Below, piece after piece: positions 1-10,805 of a DNA stretch of 47,434 nucleotides (its first letter is position 1; each line of letters opens with the position of its first letter). Both the position numbers and the translations under genes were made by a program. This stretch comes from Bacillota bacterium (GTDB lineage: Bacteria > Bacillota > Clostridia > Tissierellales > Tissierellaceae). The notes beneath the pieces are model-generated. The model did not search any database, was not told where the DNA came from, and saw nothing but the letters and a program-made list of their open reading frames with translations. The DNA is taken from contig JAUWAD010000005.1 of the NCBI GenBank assembly GCA_030602225.1, positions 1 to 47,434 of the forward strand. The letters are read 5' to 3'.

Positions 1-474
1 ACAACAAGTTTAGCTGCTGGTGTAATAACTGGATATGCAATTAACCTTAAAACATTAGGACTTAGCGAATATGAGAACTTCAACTTTAATAGTGCGTGTC
101 TTATTGGAGGTATTCCTTTTGGGGCTAGTGGTTTGGGTCTCTTTAGGCTGGATGCAGATAATGATAGCGGGACGCTAATTGTTTCAAGTATTTCATTTCC
201 TCTTACTGACTTTGGAGTTGATAATAAGAAAAGGATAAGAAGTGCTTTTTATGGTGGAAAAGCTGATGGTAGAATGAAACTTTTCATTGAGAATGATGAA
301 GAAAATGAAAGAGAAAGACTTTTTATTCCTGGTAGTGTCAGGTCAAAAACTAAAATTCCAATAGGAAGAGAGGGAAAAGGTTCTTACTGGAAAGTTAGGC
401 TTACTAATGTAGGAGGTTGTAATTTTAAGCTTGATACACTTGAAGTTTTTCCTGTTCTTCTGGGAAGAGTATAA
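1..474 (+). CDS. 3' part of the same repeat-containing tail/structural protein (wrap-around gene)
   Basis: Frame 1 is open from base 1 to the stop at 474. The track's start at 133 is an internal TTG. Bases 1-143 are about 95% identical to 47292-47434. Confidence 0.8.
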   Translation, partial: TTSLAAGVITGYAINLKTLGLSEYENFNFNSACLIGGIPFGASGLGLFRLDADNDSGTLIVSSISFPLTDFGVDNKKRIRSAFYGGKADGRMKLFIENDEENERERLFIPGSVRSKTKIPIGREGKGSYWKVRLTNVGGCNFKLDTLEVFPVLLGRV

Positions 475-1847
475 TGACTTATAGGCTTAACCTTGCAGGC
501 AATACAGATATTGCTAAGTTATTATTGCCTATGGCAAGAAAGGAGCTTGAAACTTTAAAGAACCAAATGTCGTTTGCTAATCTTGGACAGCTGCAGAGGA
601 CAGTAAAACTTGCAAGTGGCGCTGTTATTAATGTTGAGAGAGTTCTTGGTCAAGATACTATTAATATTTTAGTTCCTGAGATTGAAGTTAAAAAGGAAGA
701 AGCTGTTGAAGAATTACAACTTACTAAGAACTTTGTTGTTATCGAACTTATTAGTGAAGCTTGTGACTCTGGATATGTAATCTGGAATATTGAAGAAGGG
801 CGTTTATATTCAGGCTTTGAAGATGAAGCTTATCCTATAAATGAAGAAGCCCTTAAAGACTGGATAGATACAACTTTCGCTGAAGATGTTACAGAAGATG
901 ATATATATTCTGTGGAGTTAGCTGGTGAAACTGTCATTGCTGGTGGAACTTCAGCTAATACAGGTTGTGGTGTACTTACTAATGATATTGACTTTATGAC
1001 TAAGTATCTTGCATTTTATGATGCTTATGGTTATTGTGATTGGGGAGAAGATGCTTGTTGTATTGAAATGCAGTGGTATGAAAGTGGTGCATGGCAAGGA
1101 CAGTGGGAGACTTGTCCTGAATGTGAAGCAGTCTGGATATGGGAAGATAAATTTACTAATATTACAATGAAGGCTTTCATTCTTGGTGCTCTTAAAAGTT
1201 ATAATCTTACTATTCAAGTTGAGGCTTTTAAAGGTGAAACTACTTGTATTAGAAATGAAACTGATTACCATGATAGAGATTATTACTGGCCACTTGTAAC
1301 TTATCTACCTCCAGGCTCAGAGTATGATGATTGGACAGCATGTGGAAGAAGTCAACTTCCGATTATATATAAAGCTTGTCATGTAGAAGGCCTTAGATAT
1401 AATTGTGAATTAAAAACTTCACTTGGAGACTTCGCTGTTCTAGAACTGTGGAATGAATATGAAAGTATTTGGACTACAGCATGTACATGGCCATCTGGTA
1501 ATAGAGAGACAAGCAAGATGTGGGATGGTTATGATGTTCCGCTTGTTAAGGGTGTTTATAGTGCTGAAGTTTATGTTCAAATCTTTGGGTATTGGGGAAG
1601 AATAAAGACTGTACAAGCTGGAAGTACTACTTATGAGGTAACTGGAGAAGTTAAATGTGCAGTTAATGAATATTCAAGTGTAAATAATGTGCATCCTACT
1701 GAGCAAGAAGAAGACGAAGGTTTTACAACTTCTATCAGTGAGTTAATTAATAAGTTTATAGATGATAATACTTTAACATTTGCTACTAGTGCAGATGGAA
1801 TTGATTTAGATATAAAGATCTATAAAGTACCTGAGGAGACTCTATAA
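474..1847 (+). CDS. Hypothetical virion-arm protein, 457 aa, Cys/Trp-rich middle
   Basis: Long ORF in a co-directional cluster; start and stop overlap neighbouring genes (TAATG). Confidence 0.75.
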   Translation: MTYRLNLAGNTDIAKLLLPMARKELETLKNQMSFANLGQLQRTVKLASGAVINVERVLGQDTINILVPEIEVKKEEAVEELQLTKNFVVIELISEACDSGYVIWNIEEGRLYSGFEDEAYPINEEALKDWIDTTFAEDVTEDDIYSVELAGETVIAGGTSANTGCGVLTNDIDFMTKYLAFYDAYGYCDWGEDACCIEMQWYESGAWQGQWETCPECEAVWIWEDKFTNITMKAFILGALKSYNLTIQVEAFKGETTCIRNETDYHDRDYYWPLVTYLPPGSEYDDWTACGRSQLPIIYKACHVEGLRYNCELKTSLGDFAVLELWNEYESIWTTACTWPSGNRETSKMWDGYDVPLVKGVYSAEVYVQIFGYWGRIKTVQAGSTTYEVTGEVKCAVNEYSSVNNVHPTEQEEDEGFTTSISELINKFIDDNTLTFATSADGIDLDIKIYKVPEETL

Positions 1848-2929
1848 TGGCTGATGAAGGGTATATAAAAGATATAGCGCTTGATTTGACTAACACTCAA
1901 ATTGCACAAGCGAGAGAATATGCAGATGATGCATATACATCTGCACAGGGATTTCTTAATGAGCTGAAAGCTCTTTTCGAAGACTATGATGTTCCTGCGC
2001 TTGAAATAGAAATGCCTGAGATTGATATTCCAGACATTAATATAGAGCTTCCTCCTGATTTAGAAGAGCCTGATTTAGAACTTGTTATTACTGGAGATTT
2101 TCCAAGTCCACCCTCATTTAATAACTCAGACTTAGAGGCTGCACTTGATTTAGTCTTTGAAAATATTTCTAATACTCTTCAAACAGGTGGTACTGGCATT
2201 ACTGAAGTTGTAGAAGATGCTATCTATGATAGAGCAAGAAGCAGATTAGATGAAGAATTTAGAGATGAATATGAAAAGGTAGAGAATATCTATGCTTCAA
2301 GAGGATTTGAAGTTTTACCTGGAATAGTTGCAAGTCTAATGGCAAGAATGGGAAGTGAGGTAGTGAGAAAGTCTGAAGACTTGAATAATGATATTCTTGT
2401 AAATCAGACTAAACTTGCACAGCAACAAATTCAGTTTGCTCTGACAATGTGCATTGAGCTTTTCAAGGCAAGACTTCAAGAATATGCTACAAGAATAGAG
2501 GCTTATAGCACTGAAATTACTGGTTATATTTCTAGGATACAAGCTCAGGTAGCTGTTATTGATGCTAGAGTTAAAGCTTTTGAAGCTAAAGTACGAGTCT
2601 ATACTGCATCTGTTGAAATGCAGAAAGTGTACTATGAAACTCTTAGTACTAAAATCAGCTTAGAACTTCAGAAGGCTAAGTTAGTAACTGATATATTAAT
2701 CTCAGAAATGGAAGCAAATCTAAAGGCCTTTGTTGCTATAAAAGAACTGCAACTTGAAGCTGCTAAAGCAGGTGGTACTGTAATGGCACAACTTGCAGCA
2801 AGCGCTCTCAGTTCTATTAATACTGCAACAGGATATAACTTTCATAGTGGTATTACCTGGGCAGAAAGTAAATCTGAAAGTGTAGCACAAAGTCAAAGTG
2901 AAGTTCATCAGCATATATATAAACATTAA
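1847..2929 (+). CDS. Predicted coiled-coil/helical structural protein, 360 aa
   Basis: ORF with long Ala/Glu/Gln/Lys-rich helical segments; overlaps the upstream stop. Confidence 0.75.
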   Translation: MADEGYIKDIALDLTNTQIAQAREYADDAYTSAQGFLNELKALFEDYDVPALEIEMPEIDIPDINIELPPDLEEPDLELVITGDFPSPPSFNNSDLEAALDLVFENISNTLQTGGTGITEVVEDAIYDRARSRLDEEFRDEYEKVENIYASRGFEVLPGIVASLMARMGSEVVRKSEDLNNDILVNQTKLAQQQIQFALTMCIELFKARLQEYATRIEAYSTEITGYISRIQAQVAVIDARVKAFEAKVRVYTASVEMQKVYYETLSTKISLELQKAKLVTDILISEMEANLKAFVAIKELQLEAAKAGGTVMAQLAASALSSINTATGYNFHSGITWAESKSESVAQSQSEVHQHIYKH

Positions 2930-2930
2930 C

Positions 2931-2958
2931 TGGAAAGTCAATAATTGACTTTGCTTAA
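2931..2958 (+). repeat. Dyad element copy 1 (core GTCAATAATTGAC 2937-2949)
   Basis: Copy of intercistronic element, ~24 nt before the next ATG. Confidence 0.9.
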
Positions 2959-2972
2959 AAAGGAGTAAGAAT

Positions 2973-3512
2973 ATGGCTTTTCTAATGAGTCCGAAGGAAT
3001 TTACTCGGAGGAATATAAGATATGGTGAAGAAGGAACTGAAAAGCGAAGAAGAGAGTTGGCAGGATATGCTGGCATCTTACAAGAGCTTAAGGATCAAGG
3101 GGCTCTTGGTCTTCTGGAATCTGCTCAAAGATTTGAAAGACCAGAACAAGAAGCAAGAATTACTGGCCTTGGAGCAGAAACTGAGAGAACTCGACTTGGA
3201 ACTGCTGGAGAAGAGTTCTATCAAGGACTCTCTAGGAGATTTGCAGAACCTTTCATGAAGAAATATCTTGGTATGGAAGACTATCTTCCTGAACCTGAAA
3301 GAGCTGAGTTGCTTTCAAGAGAGAGAGGCCCTGTTCCAGCAAGTATTGGGCCAAGAACTGATATTGCCACTCCAAGAGGGCCTGGTGTTACTGGTACTTG
3401 GGAAGCTCCTAAACCTCCTACACCTTCTATTCTTGACAGATTCAGTAGAATGTTTGCTCCTAGAAAAAAGAAGCTAGCTCGGGATACTGCAGTACTAGGT
3501 GTAAGAGGGTAA
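2973..3512 (+). CDS. Hypothetical virion-arm protein, 179 aa
   Basis: ORF with RBS aaggag upstream; continuous with the structural cluster. Confidence 0.7.
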   Translation: MAFLMSPKEFTRRNIRYGEEGTEKRRRELAGYAGILQELKDQGALGLLESAQRFERPEQEARITGLGAETERTRLGTAGEEFYQGLSRRFAEPFMKKYLGMEDYLPEPERAELLSRERGPVPASIGPRTDIATPRGPGVTGTWEAPKPPTPSILDRFSRMFAPRKKKLARDTAVLGVRG

Positions 3513-3521
3513 GGAGATATT

Positions 3522-6500
3522 ATGCCATCTTTTGGAGAACGTTTACTTACACGAGCTATACAAAGTAGTATAGCTGAAGAAAGTAGAAAAAGAAGAGCTC
3601 TTGAGAAAGTGGAGAAAGATAAGGTATCTTTGCTTGCTGACCCAGCTACAATGGATAAATTAGTAGCTGACTTTACTACTATGATATCTCCTTCAAGAGC
3701 TAAGCTAGGAACAGACTTTGCCAGTAAAGTTGATGCTGCTGATGCTAATATTCCAAGTGACCATCCTTTAAAAGGGTATGGACATAGTCTTAGAGATAAT
3801 CTTCGTGCTCAGTTAGTAAGTCCGGAAAATAGAGGTAAGTCTATTGAACAGCTAATTTTACAACAATCTGGTAGAGAGCTTATTAAGAAGGGTAAAAGTG
3901 GTAAGTCTCTTTATGAAGAGGCTCATGAATATAAGTATAGAAAGGATTATGCTCCAGGTAACTGGTTTGGTCTTGCTGGAGAAGATGAAGATGTAAGAGC
4001 ACTTCCTGGGTATGAGGAGTTTAAAGAAGAAAAGGCTGCTATTACACCAAAAGAAATTACTACCACTTATAAACAAGCTCTTGGATTTGGTGCTGGATTT
4101 GCTGGGGCGGGGCAGTTAACAAGAAGGGCTGCTATTAAATGGGGAGGAAAGAGAGCAGTAAGTTGGGGAACTAAGAGACTTGTTACAGGTGCAGCTCTTG
4201 GGCCTCATGTTGGTCTTGCTGCTGTAGCTGCTGTTCCTGCTTTTAAGATATTTGATGCGACAGCTAATGTTATTGAAAGAAGTCATTTTGGAAAGTCTCA
4301 AGGTGCTATTACTAAGCTTACAACTGAGGTGATAATTGGTGGACTTATTCCTGCTTATGCAGGACATAAGATTTTAACTAAGAGTATTGCTGCAGCTGCT
4401 AAAGCAAATATTATAAAAGGTACTGCAGAGAAATTGCTTATGCGACTTCCTACAGCACGTAATGCTATTGTGCTTGGAAAGGCGAGAGCAGTTGATGCTA
4501 AAACACAAGCTGCTGCTGATGCTGCCATTAAAAAGGAAACTGCTAAACCTACTACTAAGAAACAATTCTTTAAAGCTGCTGATGATGAATATACAAGGCA
4601 ACAATTTGAGTATAGAGATTTATCAAGGTTTGAGAAACAAGAAATGGAAAAAGACCTTGCTGCTCCGTTTGCTAGTATATTTACCGGAGCTAGAACAGCA
4701 AGACCTAAGAATGTTGGCAAAATCTTTGCGAGTTTTACTGATGAACAGTCTGATGCAGCTCTGGTTAAAGCTAAGACTATTGGAATTAGAAAGGCTACTC
4801 AGCAAGTTAAGGAAGGAGCTGATGTACTCGAAGATCAAAGAGTGAAAGAGATTCGAGATGGCATACATAAAGGTCTTAAAGAGACAGATGAATATCTTAT
4901 TCCTAAAAAGTTATATACTACTGATGATTTAATTAGTCCATTTAAATCAAAGAAGCAGCAAAGGCTTACAACCTCTGCAGAGAAGAAAGTTAGTAAAACT
5001 CAGAAAGCTGCTAAAGAAGTTAATGATGCAGTAGATAAGGAAATACTTGCTGTTAAGATGACAGAGGTTGGTGAGGATATAGCAACTTCAAGAGCAGCTA
5101 TTGCTGAGATGGATAAAATCTTTAAAGGTGGCTTTGTACAGACAGAGACTGGTGCTGTTATAAGGAAGGAGGGGAAGAAAGCTGTTGTACAAGTTCCGGA
5201 TGAAGTGATTAGGAAGAAAGAAGCTGCTATACCCATTCCTGGAAAAAGGTATATATTTCCACGGGGAGAAAAGCTTTTTAAAGAAGTTGATGAAACACTG
5301 AAAGAAACAACAGAAGTAACTAAAGCATTGAAAGCTAAGATAGAAGTTTCCGTTGATGATATAACAAGGTACCATAGAAATATAGCTATTCCAGCTATTA
5401 AACAAGCTCTAGAAAGAGGAAAATTTAATGAGGCTAAAGCTATAATTCAGCAGACAAATTTAGATAAACATCCTATAGGTAAGAAGTTGGTAGCTAAGGT
5501 TGAAGAGGGGTTTGAAAAATATGGTACGCTTTCTGAAAAAGAACTAAAAGAATTAGCTCCTTTTAGAACAGTAATGGAAGAACTTGAAAGGGTTCCAGTT
5601 CCTTTTACTGACATACCAGAAGATGCAGTAGAAATCTCCTATCGAGAAGCAAAAAGAAGACTTCTTAAACAAGTAACAAAGAAAGATTCTATTGGAGAAG
5701 CAAAATTAGATGGTGCTATTAAAAATGCTGAAACATCAGTAGGAAAACAGGTAGAAAAACAACAGGGAAGAAAGCTTACTGAAGCAGAAATGTCTGATGC
5801 TGAATGGCTTGCAAGGGCTGGTGAGAGTGAAACTATTGAAGATATATTTGCTACTACTGATGGATTGATGAAGGAGGAATTTGATCCAAGTAAGTGGACT
5901 TTTTTTCTTCTGGCAGGAGTAACAGTTCCACTTTTAAGTTTAATTAGTACAGATGCTCAAGCAGGTATGACAAGTGAGGCATTAAAGGTTGCTGCTAATT
6001 CTAAAGTGCCTAAGATTGTAATTGATTCTTTAAAAGCAGCTGGTAAGTCAGGAAAACAGTTAAATAAGGAAATAATTGAAGGTGGATATACTTATATTCC
6101 TGCGGCTGAAGGGCAGAAGTTCTTTGGTGAAAGGATGAAAGCTATTAGTGTATCTGAAATGGTGGCTGAACGAGGAGAAAGATTATCTGATCAGATAATT
6201 AGATCAAAGAGTTTACCGTTTGGCTTTGATAGACTTATGAGTACAGCAGGATTTTCTAGATTATTTACAAAGGCTGGTGGTGAGCCTGCTATTGAATTGG
6301 GTAATAGGCATATAGTCTCTGGCTCTATGACTGAGAAAGGTTTACAAGTAGCTGATAATATTTATAGCTCTGTTAAGAATTATAATGCTAATCCTAAAGA
6401 AGTTATTGAAACTATGAAGCCTTTAGCTGAAAGATTTGCTGGTGAGGTTGGAGCATATAATAGTGTTGAATATCATATTAAGGCTATTAAAGGAATTAGA

Positions 6501-8378
6501 AATAAAGCTCTTGCTGATCTTAAGAAAGGAAAGTTAAAGGGCCTTGAGAAAGACGAAGTAATAGCAGGACTTAAAGAAGCTAAAATATCACTCAGAAGAT
6601 TAAATGATGCTCTGGAAGAGCTTGCACCTACAGCTGCAAAGTTTGAAAGTAATTATCAGGAAACAATTAAGATACTAGCTAAGAATAATCCATCTGTTAG
6701 AATGAGTTTAGCTGCTGAGGATACAGCTAAGTTTAAACATAATCCGTGGCTTGAACCACTAATGACCTTCGAGGAAAAAGAAGCTGTTGGGTACTATAAG
6801 AAGTTTATGGAAGAATATGCTGAGGAAATAGCGAGGGTTTATGGGAAAGATGCTGTTATAGAAAGCAGACCCTATATCCATCATGCCTTTCATCCAAGCT
6901 GGAAAACTAGATTTATTAACGATGAGCTTTTAAGACTTAAGTTAGGAATTAAACCACATCCTCCATATACTGAATGGCACAGTCGATCAAGGTATAGTAA
7001 ACAAATGGTTCCTCACATAGGATATAATACTGGAAGATATATTCCTGATGCTGAGAAGAGAATTCAAATGCGAGAATTCTGGGGCATAGACAAGAAAAAC
7101 AGTTGGCATGCTTTAAGACAAAGTCCTATGGTTCAAGGATCAGATGCACTGAGAGAATTCTTTCAGAGAATTCATAATGCTGGAATACCTGCATCTGATC
7201 ACTGGAGCAATAAAGCAGCTAATTGGTATAGTGCTATTGAGGTATTCAGACTTCTTGGATTTTCTACAAGTGTTGCTTTTAAACATCTATTTAAAATTCC
7301 TGGTACATGGGCACAACTTGGATTCATTCCTGCAGCTAAGCATATTCCTGAAACTATTCAAGTTTTTGCAAGAACATTTGCTCAGGGAAAAGGTGGTAAG
7401 GATATTGCAAGACAACTTAATTTAACAGGTAGAGCTGGAGAGAAGGCTGCTACAGATTTAATTGCTAAGACATTTTCTAGACAGTATGGTTATATGAATA
7501 CTATAATGGATATGGATATGGCAGTTAATGTTAATAGTACCTTTGAGACTGGTTTGAAGTGGTTAAATGAAAAAGGTGGAGTATTTGTAAGGGGTGTTGA
7601 GCACTTTGATAGGTCTCATGGTATTTTAGCTGCATCTGAACAAGCTGCTAAAAAAGGAATGACTGCCAAGCAAGCTGTGTATGGATTAGTTGATACAATT
7701 CTCAAGAATAACTTTTTAAGTGGAACACTTAATCCCTCATGGATGAGAAGTCCTAAAGTAAGAGCACTGTTTCTGTTTCAAAATACAGCCTTTAAAATAT
7801 TAGAGAGAAGGATTGTTGGAGGTATTAAAACTCTTGAACTTAGTAAAGCTGCTGGTAAGTCAATAAAAGAAAAAGGTTTAAGACAAACACTTAAAGAGCT
7901 TAGAGGAATAAAACAGTTTATAAAAGAAGGAGAACATGAATTTAAGGAAAGTATTATCCTTGATGCTTTAAATGCTGACAGAGGATACTTTGGAACCCCT
8001 CAGAGCATACAGTTTATGAAGGAAATTCTTATTATGGGAGCTATTGTAGGAGCTGGTGGAGTAGCAGGAGTTGATTTATGGGAGCATGCAAATCACATTC
8101 CCTTCTTAAAAGGTCATACTAAATATCCTGTACTTGCAACGTCTCCAATTTTTAATGCTATGTTTGATGTAAAGGCTAATAGAGCAGCTGCTGCTAAGGC
8201 AAGTAAAGCTCCTGAGTTCTTAATGACAGACTTTCTAAAAGAGTGGTTATGGCAAGGTAAGTATGGGCCATATCCTCAGTCAGTTAAAAAGCTGATGAGA
8301 TTATCTGATGATGATATACCTAAGAGATATAAAGATTCTAAATTTAAATACTTATTTTCAATTCCCGCTACTGAATAA
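3522..8378 (+). CDS. Very large (1618 aa) putative internal virion/ejection protein
   Basis: Largest ORF; hydrophobic Gly/Ala-rich segments and long charged helices; located among tail genes. Confidence 0.7.
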   Translation: MPSFGERLLTRAIQSSIAEESRKRRALEKVEKDKVSLLADPATMDKLVADFTTMISPSRAKLGTDFASKVDAADANIPSDHPLKGYGHSLRDNLRAQLVSPENRGKSIEQLILQQSGRELIKKGKSGKSLYEEAHEYKYRKDYAPGNWFGLAGEDEDVRALPGYEEFKEEKAAITPKEITTTYKQALGFGAGFAGAGQLTRRAAIKWGGKRAVSWGTKRLVTGAALGPHVGLAAVAAVPAFKIFDATANVIERSHFGKSQGAITKLTTEVIIGGLIPAYAGHKILTKSIAAAAKANIIKGTAEKLLMRLPTARNAIVLGKARAVDAKTQAAADAAIKKETAKPTTKKQFFKAADDEYTRQQFEYRDLSRFEKQEMEKDLAAPFASIFTGARTARPKNVGKIFASFTDEQSDAALVKAKTIGIRKATQQVKEGADVLEDQRVKEIRDGIHKGLKETDEYLIPKKLYTTDDLISPFKSKKQQRLTTSAEKKVSKTQKAAKEVNDAVDKEILAVKMTEVGEDIATSRAAIAEMDKIFKGGFVQTETGAVIRKEGKKAVVQVPDEVIRKKEAAIPIPGKRYIFPRGEKLFKEVDETLKETTEVTKALKAKIEVSVDDITRYHRNIAIPAIKQALERGKFNEAKAIIQQTNLDKHPIGKKLVAKVEEGFEKYGTLSEKELKELAPFRTVMEELERVPVPFTDIPEDAVEISYREAKRRLLKQVTKKDSIGEAKLDGAIKNAETSVGKQVEKQQGRKLTEAEMSDAEWLARAGESETIEDIFATTDGLMKEEFDPSKWTFFLLAGVTVPLLSLISTDAQAGMTSEALKVAANSKVPKIVIDSLKAAGKSGKQLNKEIIEGGYTYIPAAEGQKFFGERMKAISVSEMVAERGERLSDQIIRSKSLPFGFDRLMSTAGFSRLFTKAGGEPAIELGNRHIVSGSMTEKGLQVADNIYSSVKNYNANPKEVIETMKPLAERFAGEVGAYNSVEYHIKAIKGIRNKALADLKKGKLKGLEKDEVIAGLKEAKISLRRLNDALEELAPTAAKFESNYQETIKILAKNNPSVRMSLAAEDTAKFKHNPWLEPLMTFEEKEAVGYYKKFMEEYAEEIARVYGKDAVIESRPYIHHAFHPSWKTRFINDELLRLKLGIKPHPPYTEWHSRSRYSKQMVPHIGYNTGRYIPDAEKRIQMREFWGIDKKNSWHALRQSPMVQGSDALREFFQRIHNAGIPASDHWSNKAANWYSAIEVFRLLGFSTSVAFKHLFKIPGTWAQLGFIPAAKHIPETIQVFARTFAQGKGGKDIARQLNLTGRAGEKAATDLIAKTFSRQYGYMNTIMDMDMAVNVNSTFETGLKWLNEKGGVFVRGVEHFDRSHGILAASEQAAKKGMTAKQAVYGLVDTILKNNFLSGTLNPSWMRSPKVRALFLFQNTAFKILERRIVGGIKTLELSKAAGKSIKEKGLRQTLKELRGIKQFIKEGEHEFKESIILDALNADRGYFGTPQSIQFMKEILIMGAIVGAGGVAGVDLWEHANHIPFLKGHTKYPVLATSPIFNAMFDVKANRAAAAKASKAPEFLMTDFLKEWLWQGKYGPYPQSVKKLMRLSDDDIPKRYKDSKFKYLFSIPATE

Positions 8379-8384
8379 AATAGT

Positions 8385-8405
8385 AAGCGGCGTCAATTAT
8401 TGACT
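8385..8405 (+). repeat. Dyad element copy 2 (GTAAGCGGCGTCAATTATTGACT; core 8392-8404)
   Basis: Copy of intercistronic element, 20 nt before ATG. Confidence 0.9.
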
Positions 8406-8424
8406 ACCTCGCTGGAGAATACAA

Positions 8425-8667
8425 ATGTCTGAAACGGTTGAAACCAGATTAGCATTAGTAGAAAATGCAGTTTCTGATCTTAAAGAAAGTCAAGGAGAGA
8501 ACTTTGCGAAGTTGTTTAGAATCCTTGAAGGTGAAGGTGATGAAGTGGGATTAAAGGCTTCTGTGAGATTACAAAATGCTTCCTTAAAACGCCTTTATAA
8601 ATGGGTAGCAGGTCTTACAATGTTAGCTTTTGGAGCTATTGGAGAAGTAATAAGAAGAAATATTTAA
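8425..8667 (+). CDS. Small C-terminal-TM protein resembling XhlA/holin-type membrane proteins
   Basis: Charged coiled N-terminus followed by the single TM segment 'WVAGLTMLAFGAIGEVI'. Confidence 0.5.
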   Translation: MSETVETRLALVENAVSDLKESQGENFAKLFRILEGEGDEVGLKASVRLQNASLKRLYKWVAGLTMLAFGAIGEVIRRNI

Positions 8668-8679
8668 AGGAGATAAGAT

Positions 8680-9003
8680 ATGGCAACTGGACAAAGATCA
8701 TTTAAGAGTGATGGAAATAAGAATGCTATTCAGGCAGGAGTTAAAATAGAGGATGTGATGGAAGTGAGTATTACAGCTGCAAGTTTTGTTGCTGTAACTA
8801 TTCCAGCTTCTATTTATCCTAAGTCAATTTACGTGACTACAAGGGATCAAACAAACTTTCTTTTGTCTAATGATTCTGGTGGTGCTGGTTATGCTACAAT
8901 TCCTTCAGGTTTTGGGATTGATCTTGCACCTGAAGCAGAGGAAATTATATTTTATGTGCAGGGAACTTCTACTACAACTCTTGAAGTAATACTTTTAGGA
9001 TAA
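8680..9003 (+). CDS. Hypothetical small virion protein
   Basis: ORF with RBS aaaggag. Confidence 0.65.
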   Translation: MATGQRSFKSDGNKNAIQAGVKIEDVMEVSITAASFVAVTIPASIYPKSIYVTTRDQTNFLLSNDSGGAGYATIPSGFGIDLAPEAEEIIFYVQGTSTTTLEVILLG

Positions 9004-9018
9004 GAGTAAGGTATTGAT

Positions 9019-9450
9019 ATGAGACTAAGAAGATTTAGACCAAACTTAGGAATGTCAAGAATGATGATGGGAAGATTCTTAGGCCCTGAACTTATAACAG
9101 CTGTAGGAGACAGGGATTTTTCTGCTGGGGCAGGGAATTGGACTGCCAGTACCGGGGAGATTACTTGGGATAATATCTCTATGAACTTTAACTATACTGT
9201 GTGGGGTTATGCGAGATTAGCGGTGCAGGGCACACCAGGTGTTCTTCATAGGGTTGGGTATGAAACAATACTTGACACATCAGGACTATTAGCCGTCAGA
9301 ATTGGTGGTGTTGGGGATTATACTACTATTAGTACAACTATTGGGGTTCATACTATAAATGTTGTGGCTGAAGCAAATGGTTTCATATATTTCGGGTCTG
9401 GGAACTGGATTGGTTCGATAGACAACATAAATCTAAAGGCAGTGTTATAA
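9019..9450 (+). CDS. Hypothetical, possible carbohydrate-binding/tail-associated protein
   Basis: ORF; beta-rich Gly/Thr/Trp composition; overlaps the next gene. Confidence 0.6.
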   Translation: MRLRRFRPNLGMSRMMMGRFLGPELITAVGDRDFSAGAGNWTASTGEITWDNISMNFNYTVWGYARLAVQGTPGVLHRVGYETILDTSGLLAVRIGGVGDYTTISTTIGVHTINVVAEANGFIYFGSGNWIGSIDNINLKAVL

Positions 9451-10793
9451 TGGGAAAGAGCAATTTAAAAATGAGCCATAATATTCTACCTGATCTGCAA
9501 GGAGGGACAGATGATGAGTATTATCATTTAACCTCTGCAGAACATATATCCTTTGGCTCTTTAATTGATAATTCTATTGTTAACACACTTCACCGACATA
9601 GTGAATTAGTTAATCCAGCTGGAAGTATTGATCCTGCTTTGAGTATTGATGCTGATGGTAAAGTAACATTGCATGGCAGTAATAATGCTTATATATTAAA
9701 TGATACTGCTGTTGATAACTTCAGTTGGTTTTATATGAAAGGGGCTGCTACTGGCTCTAGTATGCTTATATCTTTAGGCACAGGGGCTACATCAGTTGGA
9801 GGTATAGCTGCTGTATATGGGGGTGCTTGGGGTTCTAATAACATTCAGATATATCATGATGGAAGCAATGGATATTTATCTACAGGAGCAGGAGATTTAG
9901 TCTTAAGTCCTAATGGAAATATAATCTTAGTAAACCAAAAAATTCTATACACAGAAAATATTAGGGCAAAGGACTCTGACGGATTATATATAGCAGATGA
10001 TGGTGGAAATCTTGGTATTCATATAGCAGATGGTGGGAATGTTAAAGTACAAAATACTGAAATTGTGAGTGCCTATGTAAAAATTAATAAAAATGGTAGT
10101 GGTAATAGATATGCTTATATTGATCTAATAGGAGATGGTACCTACACAGGTTTCGGATTAAGACTCTCAAGAACCAATACTGGGCCTAATACTATTTCAC
10201 GATTAGAACATAGAGGAACAGGAAGTCTTGAAATAAGAGCGCATGAAGCTGCTCCAATAATATTTAAAACGACTGATATTACAAGACTAACTCTTGCTGC
10301 TGATGGAACTATAAATATTACTGGCAGCTTGCTTTTTACAGGCGCCGGAAAAGGTTTGGCTTTTGCAGAAATATGGGCTTTTGATGTAAATAATACTTTA
10401 ACAATAACAGGCACAGGCATTGTCAATAAAGTTCAAGTTACTTCTTTTGCTGTGAATGGACTGTCAAATAACGCAACTCCTGATCACACAAACGATCATA
10501 TTACAATTACAAAGGCAGGATTATATAAAGTTAATATTTCTGCAAGTATTGAAAGTGTAGGCGGAGTTGCCTATAAAATAGCGGTTGGTGTATTTAAGAA
10601 TAATGGTGCATACCACTTTCAAAATTTGCATGTCTCTAGGAATTTAGCTGGAGGCTGCCCAATATCAATGACTGGAATTATTGATTTAGCAGTGAATGAT
10701 ACGATTGAAGTTTGGACTTGGAATGAGACGGATACAAATAATATAGTAGTTGATGATATAACTATGAATTTACTTCAAATTGCAGGAACATAA
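9450..10793 (+). CDS. Putative tail fibre/receptor-binding protein with C1q/TNF-like C-terminus
   Basis: Gly/Asp-rich fibre body; the C-terminal stretch 'NKVQVTSFAVNGLSNNATPDHTNDHITITKAGLYKVNISASIE...GIIDLAVNDTIEVWTWN' resembles phage C1q-like head domains. Confidence 0.6.
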   Translation: MGKSNLKMSHNILPDLQGGTDDEYYHLTSAEHISFGSLIDNSIVNTLHRHSELVNPAGSIDPALSIDADGKVTLHGSNNAYILNDTAVDNFSWFYMKGAATGSSMLISLGTGATSVGGIAAVYGGAWGSNNIQIYHDGSNGYLSTGAGDLVLSPNGNIILVNQKILYTENIRAKDSDGLYIADDGGNLGIHIADGGNVKVQNTEIVSAYVKINKNGSGNRYAYIDLIGDGTYTGFGLRLSRTNTGPNTISRLEHRGTGSLEIRAHEAAPIIFKTTDITRLTLAADGTINITGSLLFTGAGKGLAFAEIWAFDVNNTLTITGTGIVNKVQVTSFAVNGLSNNATPDHTNDHITITKAGLYKVNISASIESVGGVAYKIAVGVFKNNGAYHFQNLHVSRNLAGGCPISMTGIIDLAVNDTIEVWTWNETDTNNIVVDDITMNLLQIAGT

Positions 10794-10805
10794 AGGAGGA
10801 ATAAA

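Noticed and set aside
21-143. Simple direct terminal repeat for packaging
   Set aside because: Natural terminal repeats are normally identical; the 7 mismatches fit strain variation at a circular junction better.
951-1271. Minus-strand ORF of 106 aa inside 474-1847, and many similar shadow ORFs (2336-2542, 2720-3076, 3858-4076, 4116-4367, 4355-4720, 5088-5405, 43091-43450, 44258-44551 and others)
   Set aside because: Opposite to strongly coding frames, no RBS logic, low-complexity Ser/Ile/Lys composition expected from the antisense of AT-rich genes.
3022-3477. Plus-strand overlapping ORFs 3022-3258, 3268-3477 and 4462-4845
   Set aside because: Out-of-frame by-products within better-supported genes; Leu/Lys/Glu-rich shadow translation.
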